64,000 nucleotides of DNA from Planctomycetota bacterium (GTDB lineage: Bacteria > Planctomycetota > UBA1135), in contig JAJRZS010000046.1 in assembly GCA_024275135.1 (NCBI GenBank), forward strand, positions 1-64,000, written 5' to 3'. The notes under the pieces are model-generated. The model made no database searches and had not been told where the DNA came from. It saw nothing but the letters and a program-made list of their open reading frames with translations. The position numbers were made by a program, and so were the translations under genes. Positions 32,122 to 41,746 of this stretch are shown here, in pieces (position 1 is the stretch's first letter; each line of letters begins with the position of its first letter).

Positions 32122-33335
32122 AAAAGTTGGTGAAACCTGCCTTGCTAAGCGACCCGGAATTGATGCGTGCGCGTCAACGCCCTTTAGAGCATCGGCATCG
32201 CAAAGACCGTTTTTTTAAGCGGCTATGCCAAGGTGTATCTAGCATTTCCGCACTCGTTTTGGTGGTTTTGCTGGTGGCTATTTTGCTGCAAGGCATTAGA
32301 ACTTTGAACACACAATTTTTAGGTGGGGTGGCCGACCCAGATCCAACGATTGCAGGCCTATTCCCCGCGCTGATGGGGTCGGTTTGGCTTCTGGTCATCA
32401 CCATGGTGGTGGCTCTTCCACTCGGCGTTTCTGCGGCCATCATTTTGGAAGAATTCCAACCCCGCCGCCCGGTTCTTCGCCGCGTGCATGATTTTATTCA
32501 ACTCAACATTACCAATCTTTCGGGGGTGCCGTCGGTGGTGTTCGGTATCCTTGGGCTTACTGTTTTTGTGTCGATGTTCGGCTTGTTTGGCAACGAACAA
32601 AATCCATCCTATGAAGTTGGTGCTACTTATGTGGATCAGTTCTACAACGAGGGGGATTTCATTATCGAAGTGCCGATTGCAGATTCTCAACAGGAAGAAG
32701 TTGTGCCCAAGGAAGGCTTGGCCGCCTTTACCCACGACGGCGAACCAATTTTGGTTCATTTGTTAGGCGACGATGAAGATTGGCCCGAAGATTTAGCTTT
32801 GGCCAAGCGCTCTCTCCGTAGCTGGGACCTTCCGGGCCGAATTAAGGAAAGAGATTGGTGGTACTTTCGGCTTCCCTTTGGTCGCGGCATCCTCACTGGC
32901 GCCCTCACTTTGATGCTGGTAATTCTGCCAATCATTATCATTTCTTCGCAAGAAGCCCTGCGTGCCGTTCCCTCTTCCTTGCGCCAAGCCTCTTTGGGGC
33001 TAGGGGCTACTCCATGGCAAACCGTGCGCTATGTCACTTTGCCCGCCGCTTTTCCTGGCATTCTTACTGGTGCCATCATTGCCATGAGTCGTGCGATTGG
33101 AGAAGCGGCGCCCTTGCTGATGATTGCTGGCATTGTCTTTATTACCAACGCCCCGGGAAATCTAATGGATGATTTCACGGCGATGCCTTTGCAAATCTAC
33201 AACTGGGCGGGCCGTCCGCAGAAGGAGTTTCATGATTTGGCCGCCAGTGGCATCATCGTTTTGCTTTCTGCCCTTCTCACCTTCAACGCGGTTGCGGTCA
33301 TCCTGCGGCAAAAACTGCAGAAGCCCCTTTCCTAA
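32118..33335 (+). CDS. pstA: Phosphate transport permease PstA with a large insert
   Basis: The second Pst permease, 405 residues, against the usual 280-300. The core has [25 protein letters not shown] and [15 protein letters not shown]. About 95 extra residues (roughly 157-250) lie between helices 3 and 4. They are acidic ([25 protein letters not shown]) and would face the periplasm if the usual topology holds. The rest is colinear with PstA. It is in the pst operon between pstC and pstB. Confidence 0.92.
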   Translation: MKKLVKPALLSDPELMRARQRPLEHRHRKDRFFKRLCQGVSSISALVLVVLLVAILLQGIRTLNTQFLGGVADPDPTIAGLFPALMGSVWLLVITMVVALPLGVSAAIILEEFQPRRPVLRRVHDFIQLNITNLSGVPSVVFGILGLTVFVSMFGLFGNEQNPSYEVGATYVDQFYNEGDFIIEVPIADSQQEEVVPKEGLAAFTHDGEPILVHLLGDDEDWPEDLALAKRSLRSWDLPGRIKERDWWYFRLPFGRGILTGALTLMLVILPIIIISSQEALRAVPSSLRQASLGLGATPWQTVRYVTLPAAFPGILTGAIIAMSRAIGEAAPLLMIAGIVFITNAPGNLMDDFTAMPLQIYNWAGRPQKEFHDLAASGIIVLLSALLTFNAVAVILRQKLQKPLS

Positions 33336-33346
33336 ATGTCGGTAGA

Positions 33347-34201
33347 ATGACACCTCTCACCGTACCTCCTCCGCGCCCCAAGGCGCCTAAGTCTGTGGCT
33401 CACGAAGCATCTCTCGTCGCTCCCAATCCTCCCGCTCCAAGCATGCCGGAGCCGGCGGTGCAATTGAAAGAGTTCAATGCTTGGTACGGCGATTTCCAGG
33501 CTCTGCACAACATTCAGTTGGTGTTGCCGGAAAAACGCATCACTGCTTTTATTGGCCCGAGTGGCTGCGGTAAAAGCACCTTGTTGCGTTGGATTAACCG
33601 CATGAACGATGCCATTCCCGGTGCGCGCGCTACCGGCACTTTGGAAATCCACGGCAAAAATATTCTGGGCAGCAGCACGGATGTAGTGGCACTGCGTCGG
33701 CAGGTTGGCATTGTGTTTCAAAAGCCCAATCCATTCCCCAAGTCGATTTACGACAACGTCGCCTTCGGTGTGCGCCTTCACATGAAAACCACCCGCGCCG
33801 AGCTGGATGAAGTGGTGGCGTGGTCCTTGAAAAAAGCCGGGTTGTGGGAGGAGGTCAAAGACCGCTTGAACCAATCGGCTTTAGGTCTTTCTGGCGGGCA
33901 ACAGCAACGCTTGTGCATTGCTCGGGCCATCGCCATTGGCCCCGAGGTTTTGTTGATGGATGAGCCATGTTCCGCTTTGGATCCGCGGTCTACGGCAGCA
34001 ATTGAAGAGCTCATGTTCGAGCTGCGCGAAAGCTACACCATTGCGATTGTTACCCACAACATGCAACAAGCCTCTCGGGTTAGCGATTACACGGCCTACA
34101 TGTACCTTGGCAACTTGGTGGAGTTTGGCGCCACCGCCAATGTTTTTGAAAATCCTCAGTGTCAGGAAACAGAAGATTACATCACCGGACGCTTCGGCTA
34201 A
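33347..34201 (+). CDS. pstB: Phosphate transport ATPase PstB
   Basis: ABC ATPase that powers phosphate import, 284 residues. A Pro-rich N-terminus comes before [16 protein letters not shown]. Walker A is GPSGCGKST, the signature [16 protein letters not shown], Walker [13 protein letters not shown], and the switch His is in VTHNMQQA. The end, [16 protein letters not shown], is the conserved PstB tail. It follows pstA by 11 bp. Confidence 0.95.
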   Translation: MTPLTVPPPRPKAPKSVAHEASLVAPNPPAPSMPEPAVQLKEFNAWYGDFQALHNIQLVLPEKRITAFIGPSGCGKSTLLRWINRMNDAIPGARATGTLEIHGKNILGSSTDVVALRRQVGIVFQKPNPFPKSIYDNVAFGVRLHMKTTRAELDEVVAWSLKKAGLWEEVKDRLNQSALGLSGGQQQRLCIARAIAIGPEVLLMDEPCSALDPRSTAAIEELMFELRESYTIAIVTHNMQQASRVSDYTAYMYLGNLVEFGATANVFENPQCQETEDYITGRFG

Positions 34202-34204
34202 ACC

Positions 34205-34879
34205 ATGACCAAACATTTCATGCGCGATCTTGGGTCTCTTGCAGACCGACTCCTTTTGCTCAGCAATCGTTGTGAAGATGCTTTCGGCAGCGCGATTGAT
34301 AGCATTTTGTCTCGCGATGTACAGAGTGCGCGGCAAGTGGTGGAGGGAGATATCGAAATCGATGCCCTGGAGGTGCAAATTGAAGAAGATGCGTTGAAAA
34401 TTTTGGCGCTGCACGCACCAGTAGCTAGCGATCTTCGTTTTTTGGTCGCGACGATTAAAATCAACAACGACTTGGAGCGCATTGCCGATATCGCCTCCAA
34501 CATTGCCAAGCGCACTGTGGATTTGGAAAAGCTTCCGCCAACTAGTCCGCCGGAAGATTTTGAAAAGATGGCGCAACAAACGCGCACCATGGTACGGGAA
34601 ACAATACAAGCTTTGGTCAACCGAGATGATGTTCGCGCCAAAGAGGTGATGGCGATGGACGATGTGGTGGATGATTTAAACCGCATTATCCTTGGGCGAA
34701 TCGAGGAAGCCATGAGGGTGGACACCGAGGCCATCCCAGCCCTAATGCGGTGGGCGAATGTGGTGCGATTAGTGGAGCGCATTGCCGACTACGCCACCAA
34801 CATTGCGGAAGATATCGTCTATATGGAAGACGGCGACATTGTGCGCCATGCCGGCCCGCTTTTAGAGGGAGAATCTTAG
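34205..34879 (+). CDS. phoU: Phosphate-specific transport regulator PhoU
   Basis: An all-helical protein of 224 residues with two three-helix bundles, each with a metal-binding E/DxxxD pattern (IKINNDLERIADIASNIAK and RLVERIADYATNIAEDI). PhoU links the Pst transporter to PhoR and blocks kinase activity when phosphate is plentiful. It is the last gene of the pst operon and converges on the sulfotransferase gene with a 4-bp overlap. Confidence 0.94.
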   Translation: MTKHFMRDLGSLADRLLLLSNRCEDAFGSAIDSILSRDVQSARQVVEGDIEIDALEVQIEEDALKILALHAPVASDLRFLVATIKINNDLERIADIASNIAKRTVDLEKLPPTSPPEDFEKMAQQTRTMVRETIQALVNRDDVRAKEVMAMDDVVDDLNRIILGRIEEAMRVDTEAIPALMRWANVVRLVERIADYATNIAEDIVYMEDGDIVRHAGPLLEGES

Positions 34880-35763
34880 CCCGGCCAAAGTGCCCCAAGT
34901 TTTTCCATCAGCGGAGAAACAATTGAGTTGAGTTGGGCGTGTTCCTGGCTTGATAAACTCTTTTCGCCTCGGCCTAGACTGCCTGTTTTGACCATGGATC
35001 TGGCGGTTTTGAGCTGTTCGCTAGTCCAGCTTTGCTGAAGAAAGTTTTGGATGCGCGCCAACGCCTCAGTTGGATGTCGCACAAAAGTTTCGTAGCGCAC
35101 ATGCAAAATCTGCCGGGTTGGCAAAGTTTCCAAATCACGCAAACTATTTTCCACACAACGCCGCCATTGCCATGCGCACACCTCGAGCAGAGTTTTGTCG
35201 GCCAAATCTTTCTTTAGATCGGCATAGCGCGGGCCCCAAGAGCCTAATCGTCCCTCGTGATCGAAAATGCGGTGGGCGCGGACGGCAAGATAGCGCAAGG
35301 CATAGTAGGGCAAGTCGGATGGAGGAACGAAACGCGCCTTCTTCATCAAATACGGCAAGTCCAACGGGGCGGTCCAGCGTTTTAGGGCGCTAGGAGCAAC
35401 ATCAAAGCCATTCCGCACAATATGGATGAATTGGGTTTCGCTAGGCAGAGCCGCTGCAACAAAAGCGGGGCGCAGTGAATTGGCACAAGTTTTTTCAACC
35501 ACATAATGGCATCCTTGCCGTTGCGCACATCGGGCAAATGCATGCTGGATATATTTGCTTACTTTCGGTGTGGCCTGCGCGGGGGCGAATTCGTCGTGAG
35601 GGAAGCGGGTGTTGCCATGGCGCCAAATATAGTTGATTTCGTCGCAGGGCCAGGTGCCGAAGTTGGGAAAGGTGCAGAGAATATCGCGCAGCATATTGGT
35701 GCCCGAGCGCCCGGCGCCGAGGATGACGACTGGCTGGAAAGGGGGCAAGGGCGATGGGGTCAT
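34876..35763 (-). CDS. Sulfotransferase-family protein (Sulfotransfer_3-like)
   Basis: A protein of about 295 residues from MTPSPLPPF. VVILGAGRSGTNMLRDIL is the 5'-phosphosulfate loop that binds PAPS. TQFIHIVRNGFDVAPSALKRW is the 3'-phosphate-binding segment. The ILHVRYETFVRHPTEALARIQNFL end is also typical. The ATG overlaps the flippase stop (ATGA), and an open frame 58 codons longer is not homologous. It would sulfate a sugar, lipid or small molecule. It belongs to the minus-strand pair with the flippase at the edge of the glycan locus. Confidence 0.82.
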   Translation of the reverse strand: MTPSPLPPFQPVVILGAGRSGTNMLRDILCTFPNFGTWPCDEINYIWRHGNTRFPHDEFAPAQATPKVSKYIQHAFARCAQRQGCHYVVEKTCANSLRPAFVAAALPSETQFIHIVRNGFDVAPSALKRWTAPLDLPYLMKKARFVPPSDLPYYALRYLAVRAHRIFDHEGRLGSWGPRYADLKKDLADKTLLEVCAWQWRRCVENSLRDLETLPTRQILHVRYETFVRHPTEALARIQNFLQQSWTSEQLKTARSMVKTGSLGRGEKSLSSQEHAQLNSIVSPLMEKLGALWPG

Positions 35764-37076
35764 TCCGGGTCGGTGGCGGCAAGTTTGCGTCGGAATAGGA
35801 TAACGCCAACGATAAGAGCAAGAGTTTCGGTGATTGCATAAGCACTTCCCAAGCCGGAAAGTCCCCAGCGCGGAATCAGCCATAACAGCGCAAGCCAGCG
35901 CAGGAAGATGCGGAGGAAACTCAAAAACACAACCCATCGCACGAGCTGCAGACCCAACAAGCCTTGTGCAAGGACCATGCCCACAACCATGGGCATCATG
36001 CCTAAGGATTGCCAGCGCAGAACCTGAGAAGTGGCGGCGGCGTCGGCTTGGGCAAAAGCGCCTCGCAGGTAAAACAATTGCACCAGTGGTTCCGCAAAAA
36101 AGTGAACTCCAACACTGATTAGAAATGCCAGCCCAGCGGTCAGCATGAGTGGCTTGTGCAATTTCTTCGCTGCCGCACGAGCTTTTTGACTTGCGACGCC
36201 GCGCGAAAAGGCAGGGAAAGCAATCATGACGAAGGATGTTCCTAACAAAATACCGGGTGCAGCTAACACGTTGTAACTGTATTCCAGAGCAGCAATGGAA
36301 CCAGAGGGCATGCTGCTGGCAAAGGCTCGATCTAAGAAACGAGGTGCAGAAGCACTAACGGTGGCGAGTAAAGCGCCGAGTAAAGGGAAGAGCAATGGCG
36401 GTTGCGGCGACGCCGTTTTTCGCCAGAAGAAAAAATCTTGCTTGGAATAAGGTCGAGCTTGAAGCTGTAGCAACAATAGTGCCGCGCCGCCCACAACGGC
36501 AGCCCAAGATAAGGTTGTTGCTGATTGAGGTAAGTTGCCACTGGCAATGCCAAAACCGCCAAGGACAAAGGCCAAAGAAATCACCAAACTGGTGGAAGCG
36601 CCGGGCCAAAATATATCGCGGTGGTTGAGAAAAACGCGGGGGGTAAAGGACAAGCCAGTGAGGCCAAAAAACAACCACAGAATGCGCAACTGGTTGGCAA
36701 CTTGGTGGACGGCAGGGGGTTGATAGCCGGGCGCAAGGATTTGCGCCAAAGGTTGGGCGGCGACAAAGCCAAGCGTGCAGAGCAGGAAGACGCCAAGGAA
36801 ATTGAATCTTATAATCCGTCGGCGCATCCGCCGTTCGGCTTCGGGCGATTGTGCGGCGGCATGGGCCAGCAGTGGCAGCATGACGCCAACAAATGCCGGC
36901 GCCAAAGATTGGCCCATCATGTTGGGGGCACCGAAGGCAAGGCGGAAAATTTCCAAATCCGCCCCGCTACCCAAGCTCAAGGCAAAAACCACCTCCCGCC
37001 CCAAAGTTGCCACAATCCCGGCTCCGAGGAGAACGGGGACAATTAATTTACGGGGAGGAGGCAAGGCCACGGCCAA
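35760..37076 (-). CDS. MurJ/MviN-like lipid-linked oligosaccharide flippase
   Basis: A MOP-superfamily protein of 438 residues with about 12 helices. It begins GAGIVATLGREVVFALSLG and has FRLAFGAPNMMGQSLAPAFVGVMLPLL, close to the MurJ N-terminus, then APGILLGTSFVMIAFPAFSRG in the middle. It is shorter than the usual 500+ MurJ. It could flip lipid II, or a glycan-lipid made by the neighbouring genes. Being in a glycan locus supports the latter, but does not settle it. Confidence 0.78.
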   Translation of the reverse strand: MAVALPPPRKLIVPVLLGAGIVATLGREVVFALSLGSGADLEIFRLAFGAPNMMGQSLAPAFVGVMLPLLAHAAAQSPEAERRMRRRIIRFNFLGVFLLCTLGFVAAQPLAQILAPGYQPPAVHQVANQLRILWLFFGLTGLSFTPRVFLNHRDIFWPGASTSLVISLAFVLGGFGIASGNLPQSATTLSWAAVVGGAALLLLQLQARPYSKQDFFFWRKTASPQPPLLFPLLGALLATVSASAPRFLDRAFASSMPSGSIAALEYSYNVLAAPGILLGTSFVMIAFPAFSRGVASQKARAAAKKLHKPLMLTAGLAFLISVGVHFFAEPLVQLFYLRGAFAQADAAATSQVLRWQSLGMMPMVVGMVLAQGLLGLQLVRWVVFLSFLRIFLRWLALLWLIPRWGLSGLGSAYAITETLALIVGVILFRRKLAATDPE

Positions 37077-37121
37077 ATCTTAGGGGGGCGGCCAACCCTA
37101 GGTTTCGGAGGTCGTTAATCT

Positions 37122-38159
37122 ATGGGTAGCGAGTTGGCGCTTGAACCCATGTTGCAGCAAAAGACCATCCTCATTACCGGCGGTACCGGCAGTTTTGGCA
37201 CGGCTATGGTCGACCACTTGCTTCAAAACGGTGTTGGCGAGATTCGCATCTTTAGCCGTGATGAGGCAAAACAGGATCAGATGCGTCAGGCTTATGCAGA
37301 GCCTCGGCTAAAGTTTCATCTTGGGGATGTGCGCGATGTGGTGAGCGTGCGACGAGTTATGAAAGGCGTGAATATGGTTTTTCATGCTGCCGCCCTCAAG
37401 CAAGTGCCCTCTTGCGAATTTTTCCCGATGCAAGCGGTAATGACCAACATCCAAGGCAGCCGCAATGTTTTACAAGCAGCCGTGGAGGCCGAAGTGGAAA
37501 GCGTGGTCTGCCTCTCTACCGACAAAGCGGTATACCCAGTCAACGCAATGGGCATGACCAAGGCTTTGATGGAGAAGGTTGCCCAAGCGGTGGCGCGAAA
37601 TCTAGCCGAAACTGAAACGCGGATTTGCTGTGTTCGCTACGGCAATGTGATGTATTCCCGCGGCTCGGTCATTCCCCTGTTTGTGCGTCAAATTAAGAAC
37701 GGTGAAGCAATCACCATTACCGAGCCCAAAATGACGCGATTCATGATGCCCCTCGCTCAGGCGGTGGATTTAGTGGAGTTTGCCTTTTCCTATGCCCGGC
37801 AAGGCGATCTATTTGTGCGCAAAGCACCGGCTTGCACGATTGAAAATTTGGTTGCGGCATTAAAAAATATTTTTCAGGCGAAAAATGAGGTGCAAACGAT
37901 AGGCATTCGCCACGGTGAAAAAATGTGTGAGGCTCTTGCCAGCCGTGAGGAGCTTTGTCGCAGTGAAGATATGGGGGATTATTTGAGGGTGGCCATGGAT
38001 GGTCGTGATTTGAATTACGAAAAATATTTCAGCGAAGGGGATTTAAAAGAAGCTGCCACCGACGACTACACCTCGGACAATACACAACAGCTCAGCGTGA
38101 AGGAGGTGGAAGAATTGCTGCTGGAGCTGCCGGAAATTCGCCAAGAACTTAGCATCTAG
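37122..38159 (+). CDS. capE: UDP-GlcNAc C4-reductase/epimerase-type dehydratase (CapE/WbjB)
   Basis: First enzyme of UDP-L-FucNAc synthesis, converting UDP-GlcNAc to a 4-keto-6-deoxy sugar (C5-epimerising). It has 345 residues. The Rossmann motif is ITGGTGSFGTAM, followed by HAAALKQVPSCEFFPMQA and CLSTDKAVYPVNAMGMTKALMEK, where the active-site Tyr is Met as in the FlaA1/CapE family. VRYGNVMYSRGSVIPLF is also diagnostic. The start with GGAGGT 9 bp upstream is used. It is followed by capF and capG. Confidence 0.93.
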   Translation: MGSELALEPMLQQKTILITGGTGSFGTAMVDHLLQNGVGEIRIFSRDEAKQDQMRQAYAEPRLKFHLGDVRDVVSVRRVMKGVNMVFHAAALKQVPSCEFFPMQAVMTNIQGSRNVLQAAVEAEVESVVCLSTDKAVYPVNAMGMTKALMEKVAQAVARNLAETETRICCVRYGNVMYSRGSVIPLFVRQIKNGEAITITEPKMTRFMMPLAQAVDLVEFAFSYARQGDLFVRKAPACTIENLVAALKNIFQAKNEVQTIGIRHGEKMCEALASREELCRSEDMGDYLRVAMDGRDLNYEKYFSEGDLKEAATDDYTSDNTQQLSVKEVEELLLELPEIRQELSI

Positions 38160-38240
38160 GTGCTTGGGCTGGGCGTCGCTAGGCTATAGGGGCTTTGTTT
38201 ACCCGCCAACAATGGCACACCCTCGACACATCGCCCTCTC

Positions 38241-39353
38241 ATGACCAACTTGCTCTGTGGCATTACCGGCGCTGACGGCATGCTGGGGTGGCATTTGCGC
38301 TGCGCCTTGGTCGGACATCCTCATATCCAGGTGCGCCTGGCCACGCGTCAAACTTTTTCTAGCGCAGAGTCTTTGCAGGATTTTTGTGCAGGCTTAGATG
38401 TGTTGGTGCATTTTGCGGGCATGAATCGAGGCAAGGAGGATGAAATCTTCCACACGAACCTTGAGCTTGGCGAGCAAGTGCTGGCGGCTTGCACTCGTGC
38501 CGGTGCAAAACCCCAATTGTTCTTTTCCAATAGCACCCACTCAGGCCGCGACACGGCTTATGGTCGCAGCAAAGCCAGGTTGGCGGAGATGTTTCACCAA
38601 TGGGCACAGAAAGAGGGGGCGGTTTTTCACAATTTGATTTTGCCTCATGTCTTTGGCGAGGGCGGAAAACCTTTTTATAACTCGGTTGTGCATACATTTT
38701 GCCATCAGCTTGTGGTGGGTGAATCTCCACAAATTCAACAAGATGGAGATTTGGAATTGCTCCACGCCGGCGCGGTTGCCGATCTTATAGTTGAGCGGTT
38801 GTCCAACAAATGTGTCACCGAAGATTTGCAAGTGCGTGGGCGTGCCTGCAAGGTCTCTCAATTGTTGGAAACACTTCAGGGATTTCATCGTCTTTATTGC
38901 GAGCAGCAGGTTTTTCCGGATTTGAATGAAGACCTGCATTTAGATTTGTTCAATGTTTTGCGTTCTTACCTTTTCCCGCAGCATTACCCCGTTGCGCTAA
39001 GGACGTATGTGGACAATCGCGGTAGTTTGTTTGAAGCGGTGAAGGGCCATCAAGGGGGGCAATGCTTTGTTAGCACTACGCGGCCAGGAATTACCCGTGG
39101 CAACCATTTTCACCGCCGTAAAGTAGAGCGATTCTTAGTGGTGCAAGGAGAGGCCGTCATCCGCATCCGCAAGCTGTTTCGTCAGGAAACACTGGAATTT
39201 TTTGTAGATGGATCCACGCCGGTGTTTTTGGATATGCCAACATTGCACACGCACTCAATTCGTAATGTTGGCTCCTCGGATCTCCTGACTTTATTTTGGG
39301 CGCATGAAATCTACAACCCCGAAATCCCCGACACCATTTGGGAGCAAGTCTGA
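38241..39353 (+). CDS. capF: CapF/WbjC reductase, UDP-L-FucNAc pathway
   Basis: The second enzyme of the UDP-L-FucNAc pathway, bifunctional, 370 residues. An N-terminal SDR domain (about 1-240; ITGADGMLGWHLRCALVG, FAGMNRGKEDEIFHTN, PHVFGEGGKPFYNSVV) is followed by a C-terminal cupin (about 250-370; YVDNRGSLFEAVK, GITRGNHFHRRKVERFLVVQGEAVI). The cupin carries C3-epimerase activity and the SDR the reductase in known CapF. The stop shares bases with the next start (TGATG). Confidence 0.93.
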   Translation: MTNLLCGITGADGMLGWHLRCALVGHPHIQVRLATRQTFSSAESLQDFCAGLDVLVHFAGMNRGKEDEIFHTNLELGEQVLAACTRAGAKPQLFFSNSTHSGRDTAYGRSKARLAEMFHQWAQKEGAVFHNLILPHVFGEGGKPFYNSVVHTFCHQLVVGESPQIQQDGDLELLHAGAVADLIVERLSNKCVTEDLQVRGRACKVSQLLETLQGFHRLYCEQQVFPDLNEDLHLDLFNVLRSYLFPQHYPVALRTYVDNRGSLFEAVKGHQGGQCFVSTTRPGITRGNHFHRRKVERFLVVQGEAVIRIRKLFRQETLEFFVDGSTPVFLDMPTLHTHSIRNVGSSDLLTLFWAHEIYNPEIPDTIWEQV

Positions 39354-40504
39354 TGAGCCAACTGAAAGTGTTAACCTGTCTCGGCACTCGGCCTGAGATT
39401 ATTCGTCTCGCACCCACGCTTTGTCGCTTAGACAAAATGGTGAACCATGTGCTTGTGCATACGGGGCAAAATTGGGATTACAAGCTCAACGAAGTCTTTT
39501 TTGAAGAACTTGGCTTGCGCCCCCCAGACTATTTTTTGGGTGTAGATCCCAGCAGCTTGGGGTCGGTGTTGGGCAATATTTTGATTGAGATTGAAAAGGT
39601 CTTACGAAAAGAAAAACCCGATGCCTTTTTGGTCCTGGGCGACACCAACTCTTCCATCGCTGCTTTGATGGCCAAACGAATGCGCATTCCGGTGTATCAC
39701 ATGGAAGCTGGGAACCGCTGCTTTGATGCCAATGTGCCGGAAGAAGTCAATCGCAAAATGATTGACCACATCGCCGACTTCAACCTTTGCTATACCGAAC
39801 ATGCACGACGTAACTTGCTGGCGGAAGGTTTGGAGGCCCGGCGTATTTATGTAACGGGTTCTCCGTTATTTGAGGTGTTTGCCAAACATAAATCGGGAAT
39901 CGATGATTCGGAAGTGCTTTCCACTTTAGGTTTGGAAGCCGGGAAGTATTTTTTGCTAAGCATGCATCGGGAAGAAAATGTGGATTCACCAAAGCGCCTC
40001 AGGCAGCTGTTGTGCATGCTGGAGGAGTTGTACCAATCCTATTCCATGCCAATCGTGGTGTCCACGCATCCGCGCACTCAAAAGCGTTTGGATGCTTTAG
40101 ACAAAAAACTTCAGGGAGACATTCGCTTTCTAGAACCGTTTGGGTGGTTCGATTACAACCGCCTGCAACGAGATAGTACCTGTGTGCTTTCCGATAGTGG
40201 CACGATTGCTGAAGAATCGGCCTTGCTTGGGTTTCCTGCGGTTACCTTGCGCCAGTCGATTGAGCGGCCGGAGGCCATGGATACTGGAACGTTGATAGTT
40301 GCCGGATTCGATGCAGAGAATGTGTTGGAAGCTGTAGCCGCAACTTCTTTGCAACATCAGCAGGATGAACAAGCTCCTGTGCCCGCGGATTACCAAATCC
40401 CCAATACTTCGCAGCGCGTGGTGCAGTTGATTTTGGGTACCGCACGTCAACATTGGGCGTGGTCTAACCTACAACTTCCCACGGGTTCTACGCGCGACGC
40501 ATAG
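39353..40504 (+). CDS. capG: CapG/WbjD UDP-N-acetyl-fucosamine 2-epimerase
   Basis: The third enzyme, making UDP-L-FucNAc by C2 epimerisation; 383 residues of the UDP-GlcNAc 2-epimerase fold. Visible segments are LTCLGTRPEIIRLAP, HTGQNWDYKLNEVFFEELG, VLGDTNSS, HMEAGNRCFDANVPEEVNRKMID, SMHREENVD and VLSDSGTIAEESALLGFPAVTLR. The ATG at 39353 overlaps the capF stop, and the ORF extends five codons upstream to a TTG. With capE and capF it completes a UDP-L-FucNAc pathway. Confidence 0.93.
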   Translation: MSQLKVLTCLGTRPEIIRLAPTLCRLDKMVNHVLVHTGQNWDYKLNEVFFEELGLRPPDYFLGVDPSSLGSVLGNILIEIEKVLRKEKPDAFLVLGDTNSSIAALMAKRMRIPVYHMEAGNRCFDANVPEEVNRKMIDHIADFNLCYTEHARRNLLAEGLEARRIYVTGSPLFEVFAKHKSGIDDSEVLSTLGLEAGKYFLLSMHREENVDSPKRLRQLLCMLEELYQSYSMPIVVSTHPRTQKRLDALDKKLQGDIRFLEPFGWFDYNRLQRDSTCVLSDSGTIAEESALLGFPAVTLRQSIERPEAMDTGTLIVAGFDAENVLEAVAATSLQHQQDEQAPVPADYQIPNTSQRVVQLILGTARQHWAWSNLQLPTGSTRDA

Positions 40505-40516
40505 CCAACTGCCGTC

Positions 40517-41746
40517 ATGCGCGTTCTTCTGATTCACCGTTGGTTTTGGCCCGACGCGCCTCCTTATGCTTCGATGTTGCGCTCCATTGGCCGCCAACTA
40601 GTAGCTGATGGACATGAAGTTGCTGTGCTTACGGCCCAGCCTAGTTACAACCGGGAAACTCAGAAGAAGAAATGCCCGCCCAGAGAGCAACTTGATGGTA
40701 TGCATGTGCATCGAGTGGAGCTGCTGCCAGAATCCAAACGCAATTATGTTGCTCGGTTTTTAAATATGCTGCTCTTCATGCGGGCCATTATGAGAAAAAT
40801 CCATCGTCAACAGCCTGGATTTGATGTGGTGATGGCGAGCACCATGCCACCAGTGTTGGTTGCTGCGGCTGCCAGGCGTGCGGCGAAGGCACGAGGTGCT
40901 AGGTTTTTGTATCACATGATGGATATCTACCCAGAAATTGCCATGGTATCGGGCATGAAACGTGAAGGCTGGCTTGCGCGGTTTTTGTCGCGCATTGATT
41001 TTCGCAACTGCGCTGAGGCTGCGTGCGTGATTGTTTTGTCGGCGGATATGAAAAAATCTTTGCAACAGCGTGGGGTACCTTTGGCTCATGTTGTTGTTCG
41101 CAACAACTTTCGACTAGAAAGTTTTTCCGAAGAGAAGGAGAGCTACAAAGCTCAAACTTCCATTACCGGTGATAGTTTTTGCCTTTTGTTTGCTGGAAAT
41201 TTAGGGCGCTTTCAAGGATTGGAGCCAGTTATTCAAGCAGTGCGGCTGTTGCACCAAGATAGTCCTCAGCTACAACTTCATTTTCTCGGCGATGGTGTTG
41301 GGCGTGGGGCCTTAGAAGAATTGTCTGGTGAGCTTTTGGGTAAAAACATTTTCTTTCATGGCTACCTCCCTTTGGAAGATGCAGCGCAGAAGATTAAGCA
41401 GGCCGATCTAAGCTTGATCAGCCTCAATCCTGGAATTATTCGCTATGCCTATCCCAGTAAAACTATGACTTGTCTTGCCGAAGGAAGTCCCCTGTTCGTT
41501 ATTGTGGAAGAAGAAAGCGAGCTCGCGCAAATGGTGCGCGATGAGAGAATTGGTTATGTGGCGCCGCAAGAGGATATTGTGGCCATTGCCAATGTTTTAC
41601 GCCAAGCTATGCAAGAATCCCCAACTATTCGTGAGCAGCAAAGGAAGAATGCCTTGGCCTTGGCGGAAAAAGAGTTTTCTGCTGTCCAAGCGATGGCGTG
41701 GTGGAGTGAATTGTTTGCCAAGCTAGAAGAGGAGTCCCAAGAATGA
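40517..41746 (+). CDS. GT4 glycosyltransferase (WbuB-like, probably FucNAc transferase)
   Basis: A GT-B protein of 409 residues. VLLIHRWFWPDAPPYASML opens it, DMKKSLQQRGVPLAHVVVRNNF links the domains, and FCLLFAGNLGRFQGLEPVI with YPSKTMTCLAEGSPLFVI holds the donor site. WbuB-like enzymes next to capEFG transfer L-FucNAc. The assignment rests on gene order and overall resemblance, so the sugar is inferred. Confidence 0.82.
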   Translation: MRVLLIHRWFWPDAPPYASMLRSIGRQLVADGHEVAVLTAQPSYNRETQKKKCPPREQLDGMHVHRVELLPESKRNYVARFLNMLLFMRAIMRKIHRQQPGFDVVMASTMPPVLVAAAARRAAKARGARFLYHMMDIYPEIAMVSGMKREGWLARFLSRIDFRNCAEAACVIVLSADMKKSLQQRGVPLAHVVVRNNFRLESFSEEKESYKAQTSITGDSFCLLFAGNLGRFQGLEPVIQAVRLLHQDSPQLQLHFLGDGVGRGALEELSGELLGKNIFFHGYLPLEDAAQKIKQADLSLISLNPGIIRYAYPSKTMTCLAEGSPLFVIVEEESELAQMVRDERIGYVAPQEDIVAIANVLRQAMQESPTIREQQRKNALALAEKEFSAVQAMAWWSELFAKLEEESQE

